A stretch of DNA of 64,000 nucleotides. Source: Cheilinus undulatus. Its lineage: Eukaryota; Chordata; Actinopteri; Labriformes; Labridae. Positions 58,151-64,000 of this stretch are shown in pieces; positions within the stretch are counted from its first letter, which is position 1, and each line of letters starts with the position of its first letter. Position numbers and translations under genes: made by a program. The stretch spans positions 1,422,827-1,486,826 of the forward strand of contig NC_054880.1 of assembly GCF_018320785.1 (NCBI RefSeq), in the 5' to 3' direction. Below the pieces are notes generated by a model. It worked only from the letters and a program-made list of their open reading frames with translations. It was not told the origin of the DNA and did no database searches.

Positions 58151-59419
58151 GTTAAATGTCCAGTATGTCTTGTTTCTTCAGACTTAAATCATTTAATCCA
58201 CCAAACAAGAATAAATATCAGAATAAGCTGTTTGGCACTGGTGCATTTTCATGGGTGCAAGAAATATTTAGTATTGGAGAAAACAGTATTTTTATTTTTT
58301 TTACATAATTTAATTTATAAATTATTATTATTTTGAATATGCAAATTTGACTGCATAGTCTTTGATCCTATGAAGTTGTCATTCCAGGCTAAAGGGTGGC
58401 GGTTATGCACTAAAGTAGTTTGCTACTGCCTGGAAAAGAAGAATGAACCCCTGAATGGACATGTTTGTTAAAGTTACTGTTTGCTAAGCCAAATTTGTTT
58501 TCATGAAGTCTGCGACTCCAAAAATTTGGTTTTTACTTTATTCCTTTTTTATATGATTTCTTGCTCTTCTCTCTTCTTTGTGTAAAATTGACTTTTTGAT
58601 TACATTATTTGTTACAAATTCTAATTTAAATGTAGTGAGGTTTTCCTTCTTCACCTGCACATTCTTCACTTTACTCTTTCCCTGTGAAAGCTTTCACAAC
58701 AAAGTGTTATATCTCATGTGCAAATGAACAAATAAATAAATAAAGAAACCGAAAACCTCAGTCCGTAAAAAACACAATTTAAAGCGGGGTGATCAAATTG
58801 ACAAATTTCAGTCCTTAAACAGACTTTAGGGTGTGAGGAATGATGATGCACAGTAAAAGACAAAGACTTCAGCTGAAGTAGGTCTGATGGTCCAGCAGAA
58901 AACTCCCCCTAAAACTTATCTGCTTGTACAGCTGATATTTACAGCTGGTACATTTTACCTGCGTATGGCGATGTAGCTCAAAAGTGAGTATCTTGTCCAT
59001 ATTTTGCTGTCTCAAAATAAATAAATAGATAATTAAATAAGTCGCCCTTGTTCGTATATAAAAGTATCACTAGATCTTGTGCATGACATATTCGATAGTC
59101 AACATGACAATTTACCAAATACTGGTCAATTTCAGCTGAATTCTCCCCACTTTAAACCTGTCTTTTGTCTCTATAAAAGCAAAAAATGTATTAATTTAAA
59201 GACGCTGAAATTTCGATTTTTTTTATCCAAAAATTCTGAGTTCTGTTTCTTGTTCAAATCTGGCTTTAAAATCACGTTTTTTTTCTCCAGAATGAACAGA
59301 TCTTATTTATTTATCTTTTAAGGCTTGCTCTTATACACTGTCGTATGTTTTCGGTCATGATTTTATATAATTACACGCACATTTTATTTTGACAATGTCA
59401 GAGCAGACTGGGCCCTAAG
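58151..59419. other. Spacer upstream of gene G
   Basis: No gene. GGGTGGCGGTTATGCACTAA ... AAAAGAAGAATG (58395-58445) looks like another LINE tail stub of the kind seen at 7380-7452. The rest is AT-rich. Confidence 0.4.
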
Positions 59420-59477
59420 CCCCATCCCGGAATCTTTGGAAGAACACTGGGATGAGGAGGAAGAAGAAGAACGCTGG

Positions 59478-59532
59478 AGCGGAAGTGACCTAACCGTCAT
59501 GTACCAAAATGGCGGCGGAACAGTCTAAATGA
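59478..59532 (+). promoter_or_regulatory. Gene G promoter core: ETS-type site plus YY1-like site and mini upstream ORF
   Basis: AGCGGAAGTG at 59478-59487 follows a GAGGAAGAAGAAGAACGC LINE-like tail. CAAAATGGCGGCGG is a perfect YY1-type site. Its ATG (59509) opens MAAEQSK-stop (59509-59532). The promoter is well kept although coding exon 1 is broken. Confidence 0.55.
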
Positions 59533-59636
59533 ACCTCTGAATGGTTAGGGTTTGTCGAGCTCCTGTTTAATCAAAGCTTACCGTTTTTTTCTTTATAAAT
59601 TCTGTGTGTAGAAAAGGACGGTGTCGCCGGGTCAAA

Positions 59637-59780
59637 ATATCTACAGTAGAAACGCTGAGAGTTTTAGTCACCCAGAGAGAACGATAGCTGATCAACTCTG
59701 CCGATTAAAAGAGGAACAGACGCGAGAACAGGAACTACTGGACGCTGTTTTAAACCAGCAGTTTATCTTACACACAGCAG
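59637..59780 (+). pseudogene. Gene G coding exon 1, broken N-terminal module
   Basis: Aligned to gene F exon 1, the start codon is ATA (59637-59639), a 40-base deletion follows CCCAGAGA, and a 9-base deletion lies in the AEYEEQL region. This leaves 144 instead of 193 bases. The core EEIFGLFE part is gone. The downstream frame still reads ERTIADQLCRLKEEQTREQE with LLDAVLNQQ, and the donor ACAGCAG|GTTTGT and phase 1 are kept. No in-frame ATG precedes it after a TAG at 59609-59611. Translation could only start elsewhere, for example at ATG 62990 in exon 2. Confidence 0.8.
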
Positions 59781-61520
59781 GTTTGTTCCCCTTTCTCTCA
59801 ATCATTGCTCTGACTAGTTAGGCCGAAATTAAACAAGCAATCTGCACAACAGTAGGGGAGTACTCTGAACATTACGGTAACTTAACGGTCGATAACAGTT
59901 AACGTTCAACCACGGGGAAAAGATAGACAATAAGTATGATTTTATTGGGATGTGAATCTATAAAAATGCCACGATTTGACTACATTTCAAGTCAGAGATC
60001 ACGATTCTGGTTTTTTTTTTTTTTTTTTGTTTAGTTTTATTTCCAGGAAGAAAAAAAGATTACATTGAGGGTTCGTATTTACAGCATTAATGTTATTTAT
60101 ATGTAATGTGTACATGTAATATTTTTGATGGAAATAAAATAAACAGATGATCTTCAGCACACTATCGTAGTATAACAGTGGATGAAGAATGCTGCTGAAA
60201 GAACATATTGATTACGTAACCAAAAAAATGTAAATCAGTCGGACTTGTTAGAAAAATCAGTCCATTTATTAATAAATTATCATTGTTAACACTGCATTTT
60301 ATCCTTGATTGGCACAGGACTAGAATAACTTCAGGACCTCTGATGATTTTGTATTAATTGTGCAGGATATCTTTTTTTTAATCCTGTGCAAATTGACCAT
60401 GCTGTAATTTAGGGAGTAAAAATTCCAGCGCAAACTCCTGAACAAATCTCAGCGCACACAGAGGTCAGGGCAGCAGTTATGTTTTTTTTTTTTTTTTTTT
60501 AAAGTCTGTTAAACTTTTTCTGCTTCTTCTTCTGATCCAAAAAATAATAGAGGCTGTGGACTGTATAAGTGATAAATAGGGATTGTTACAGTTAATTTCA
60601 GCTTGTGTAAAAATGTTTTCTTTTTACTTAACTTGCATGACCATGTACGAGATATAAAACATCTATAAACAAAGCTAAAATAACTTTGTTGTTTAATATC
60701 TCATATGAACAGGCTACTTTTATAGAGCTACAGCTGTATGAATTCTGCTTTGGTCCATTTTTTTAAAAATTATTGTGTTAATTTGTGCCAAATGAATACT
60801 GGAATAGATTTAAAAACACAAAGGAGAAACCACAACTAGATCCTAATGTCATCATGTGAATGCAGTGAGAAATGTTTCCCATCTTCACTGACAGGAATTT
60901 GCTGAAGAAAAATATATATAAAAAATAGAGAGTTAACCTTTAAACTAAGTATTTGTGCTAAAAAAATATGGAGGATAAGTTTGTTTCTTGGTCAAAAAAC
61001 ATAAACAATTAAATTATCCTTAAAATTCAGAAGATCAGGCAAAATGTTCACGGTTTCAACCCTCATACTCAGCTCTGCTTCTCATCCTGCAAATGCATGT
61101 TCCTCACAAATATGGTGCCATTTAAATGGGAAATAAACAGGCTTTCCAGCGGTTGAAGACTTATTGCCAAGAAGTATTGTTACAACAAAGAAATAATCTA
61201 CCAAACACAGATTTCCTTACTTTTTGTGCTGGGTTTAGATACAGGATCAGTGTGATGGATGACATTTTATAAACTTATTGAATATCTGCAAACAAAATGA
61301 GGTATTGGGGTCTTTAAAATAACATAACTCAAATAGTCTCTGAAATGAATGTGAAGGATGTTATTTGACTGTTCTATGGGAGTAGCTAATGTTCCAACAG
61401 GCTAAATGAGAGCTAACCTGAAGCTAAGTGTTGTTTATGTGTTAAAGACAGCATGTGTGTTGTAACTGACTATAGGTATGTAAAAACAGCTGATCACAAT
61501 GTTATTATGATTGTTTAAAC
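59781..61520. other. Gene G intron 1, left part
   Basis: AT-rich; poly-T runs at 60011-60028 and 60483-60500. No gene or bounded transposon recognised. Confidence 0.4.
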
Positions 61521-62556
61521 CAGGAGTTCTCAACCTTTTCAGCCCACAACCCCCAAGATTAAGGTGCCAGAAACCGAGACCCCCGCTGTACATGAAGGTG
61601 GCTTAACACAGCCATGCACATTCAAGCACAGTCATGTGCAGACAAGGCCGTCCATAGGGGGGGAAAATGGGAGAGCTTTCTGGAGTCCAGCCAAACTGGG
61701 GGGTAGCAAGATTATGGTCCACTGTAAAGTTAAGCTGTGATATCCATACTTTATATTTAACCTTAAAAATAACCACTCGATGAAACAAATATCTTTTTAA
61801 TCATCTGTGTAGTACATAGCCTTCTTAAAAATGTAAACCCTTTGTGTTTAAAAAAATTAAAATGGATTGAAAATTGCAAAGATAAGTTAATAATGGCAAA
61901 AATGGTGGAAAAGGAGGTGAAAATGGATTTTAAAAATAGAAGAAATGGATTAGAAGTGGTAAAATGAGATCAAAATTGGAAAAAAAACTAATAAAGGCCA
62001 AATTTGGCATACATAGTGGTAAAAGGGAGTTAAAAAGTGTCTGAAAAGGCTTCAAATGGGGAAAAATGGGACGAAAGTTGGTAAAATGGGATGCAAAATT
62101 GATATAAACTGTGAAAAATGTGTTACCTGAGAAAGAAAAAAGGCACATATTTGCAGAGATTGGTTAAACTAGAAAAAATGTCCTTATTAGATAGTGAAAT
62201 GTGGTTAAATGGGAAAAAATGGGTGTAAAAATGGGGTTAAAGTGGCAATCATGGGTGAACAGAAGCAACAATAAGCTTAAGTTGCAAGAATGGGTTTGTA
62301 AGTGGCAAAACAGAGATAAAACATTGTGGAAAGGCTTAAAAATGGGCAAAAATAAGTTTTTAACTGGCAAAAGTGTGTTAAAATTGGTGGGAAAATGTAT
62401 GAAAATGGGTTAAAATTTGGCTTAATTTGTGTAAAGTGGCAACAGTGTAGCTAATTAAAAAAAAAAAATCTAATTTTTTTAAAGGGAATCCGGAGACCCC
62501 CTCTCAGTGTCTGGCACCCCCAAAGGGGGTCCTGACCCCAAGGTTGAGAACCCCTG
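61521..62556. mobile_element. Non-autonomous hAT-like element, family 4 (CAGGGGTTCTCAACC ends)
   Basis: Target duplications GTTTAAAC (61513-61520) and GTGTAAAC (62557-62564), 7 of 8 identical. Ends are CAGGAGTTCTCAACCTTTTC and AGGTTGAGAACCCCTG. Subterminal blocks are GACCCCCGCTG and GGAGACCCCCTCTCAGTG. The interior 61860-62440 is a purine-rich array of GTGGCAAAAATGGGTTAAAA-like phrases. It lies in intron 1 of gene G. Confidence 0.85.
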
Positions 62557-62972
62557 GTGTAAACAACTTGCATACAGGTACAAAATAATGACCTTTCAAA
62601 GTTATTTCATGGTCGGCTCATGTGTAATCTGTGTAGACAAGCAGACTTTAAGAACACTTTGGGTTTACTGTAGTGCGACATTGCTTCTGTACTTACTCAG
62701 TATATGATAAAATTTAAGCAAATGTTGTCTTTGCTCTTAATAAATGTGTTGTGTGTGATTACATTAATCATGTAGCGCTAGATTAAAGTGGTCACATATC
62801 TCGGCTGGTAAAACATTACGTTTTGGTAGAGTGTAAACTCCCTCCTAGAAAAGAAAACATGACTGCACTTGAAATTTAAAAATCCATAAGCACAACCAAG
62901 TGCTGGTAAGCATGATGTAAGTTTTTTTTTTAACATTATTTGTGTGTTGTTGTATTTTTGTATGTCCTACAG

Positions 62973-64000
62973 ACCTCCAGCAGTTTGCCATGAGTAAAAA
63001 AGAGATTCCCTGTGAGCAGCAGGGGCAGAACTCTAGTCTGGCCCTGAAAGACTCGGGGCCTTCACACATTAAAGAGGAAGAGGAGGAACTGTGGAAGGTT
63101 TACACCACTGAGTTCCCCTTCACTTCTGTTCCTGTGAAGAGTGAAGATGATGAAGATAAAACTCAGTCCTCTCAGCTTCATGAAATAAGAACTGAAGAGA
63201 TGGAAACAGAAGCTCATGGAGAGGACTGTCGGGGACCAGACCAAGCCAAAGAGTCGATTCCAGAGAGAGATTTACAAGTAGAGCCTGAGATCAAGAGTGA
63301 AGACTCTTTAGAAGTGGAGACAGATGTCGGTGATGACTGGGGGGAGACAAGACAACATCAGTCAGGTTGTAACTCTTTGGAAGGCTGTGACCCTAAGAGA
63401 TCGAATGTTGACAAAACTTCAGATGTCTCCTCTGAGTGCTGTACAGCACTTGAACCAAATCAGGATTTAATCCAAGATAAAAGCATTTACCAAGGAGAAA
63501 AGCCCTTCAGCTGCTCTGATTGTGGTAAAGGATTTAAATGCAAATCCAATTTGAAGAAACACACAGTAATTCACACGGGAGAGAAACCCTTCAGCTGCTC
63601 TGTTTGTGGCAAAAGATTCAACCGTAAGTATAGTTTGACTGTGCACATGATGGCTCATAATGGAGAGAAACCCTTCAGCTGCTCTGTGTGTGATAAAAGA
63701 TTCAATCAAAAATCTACTTTAACCACACACATGTTAATTCACGCTGAAGAGAAACCCTTTAGCTGCTCTGAGTGTGGTAAAAGATTCAACCATAAGCATC
63801 GTTTGACCTCACACATGATTGTTCACACTGGAGAGAAACCCTTCAGCTGCTCTCTGTGTGGTAAAAGATTCAACCATAAGATTAGTCTGACATCACACAT
63901 GATGGTTCACAAAGTTGACACCACAAAGTTTCCCTTGACTTCTGTTCCTGTGAAGAGTGAGGATGATAAAGAGAAAACTCGGTCCTCTCAGCTTCATGAA
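62973..64000 (+). CDS. Zinc-finger gene G, coding exon 2 (acidic linker + 5 fingers + second linker copy), runs off the window
   Basis: Acceptor TATGTCCTACAG ends at 62972; split Asp codon. The frame is open through all 343 codons to the window edge. Linker: DLQQFAMSKKEIPCEQQGQN, SHIKEEEEELW, VPVKSEDDEDK. The dead first finger (SSECCTALEPNQDLIQD) is shared with E and F. Five C2H2 fingers have helix residues CSNK, RYSV, QSTT, HHRS, HISS. Directly after the fifth His (MMVHK) the protein re-enters linker sequence: VDTTKFPLTSVPVKSEDDKE, then KTRSSQLHE. This is a second copy of the text about 260 residues earlier. The C-terminus is unseen. With exon 1 broken, the start may be Met at 62990. Confidence 0.85.

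Noticed and set aside
55385-63709. Repetitive minus-strand open frames opposite the finger exons (for example 55385-55705, 63467-63709)
   Set aside because: They mirror the 84-base finger repeat on the other strand and occur behind every finger array. No independent coding signal.
1-64000. Endogenous retrovirus, Polinton or other capsid-bearing element
   Set aside because: No gag, env, integrase of retroviral type, paired LTRs or capsid frames were recognised. The reverse-transcriptase pieces found are of LINE type.

Overview
The window looks like nuclear DNA of a ray-finned, most likely percomorph, fish. The genes are split by GT-AG introns. Roughly a third or more of the sequence is fish-type transposons: hAT-like non-autonomous elements, Tc1/mariner copies, I/Nimb-like and L2/Rex-like LINE ends and a tRNA-derived SINE. 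The coding content is a toll-like receptor fragment followed by a tandem array of C2H2 zinc-finger genes of the kind expanded in fishes. No bacterial genes, no virus-derived gene with capsid or envelope, and no CRISPR array were seen.

Layout. Positions 1-962 (minus strand) hold the 5' end of a TLR13/TLR23-like receptor, with one in-frame TGA. Positions 963-7450 are transposon relics. From 7459 to the right edge lie seven zinc-finger genes, all on the plus strand, called A to G here. Each has a short first coding exon of about 64 codons (a helical N-terminal module), a phase-1 intron of about 3-5 kb, and one large second exon. Exon 2 encodes an acidic linker and 5-10 zinc fingers. Coding exons are A 7775-7967 + 11621-12732; B 15072-15258 + 18189-19414; C remnant 21931-22023 + 25624-26983; D 31067-31259 + 36325-37748; E 41490-41682 + 45219-46579; F 51217-51409 + 54690-55867; G remnant 59637-59780 + 62973 to beyond 64000.

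The paralogues share more than the protein. Six keep an ATGGCG-type start of a tiny upstream ORF about 240-310 bases before the main ATG, and most keep an ACCGGAAGTG (ETS-type) site just before it. A, C, F and G carry the GAA-rich tail of a LINE directly against that site. C and G have lost the N-terminal module. The start of G's C-terminal half shows a second copy of its own linker after the fingers. E, F and G share a degenerate first finger and form a right-hand subgroup; E and F have collinear arrays and similar 3' UTRs.

By analogy with known tandem zinc-finger families, these are probably sequence-specific nuclear DNA-binding proteins, plausibly repressors of transposons. That role is inference. 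The introns and spacers hold at least nine hAT-like elements whose 8-base target duplications can be read, two of them nested in Tc1 copies, plus two fairly complete Tc1/mariner elements (49537-50766 and 56060-57455).
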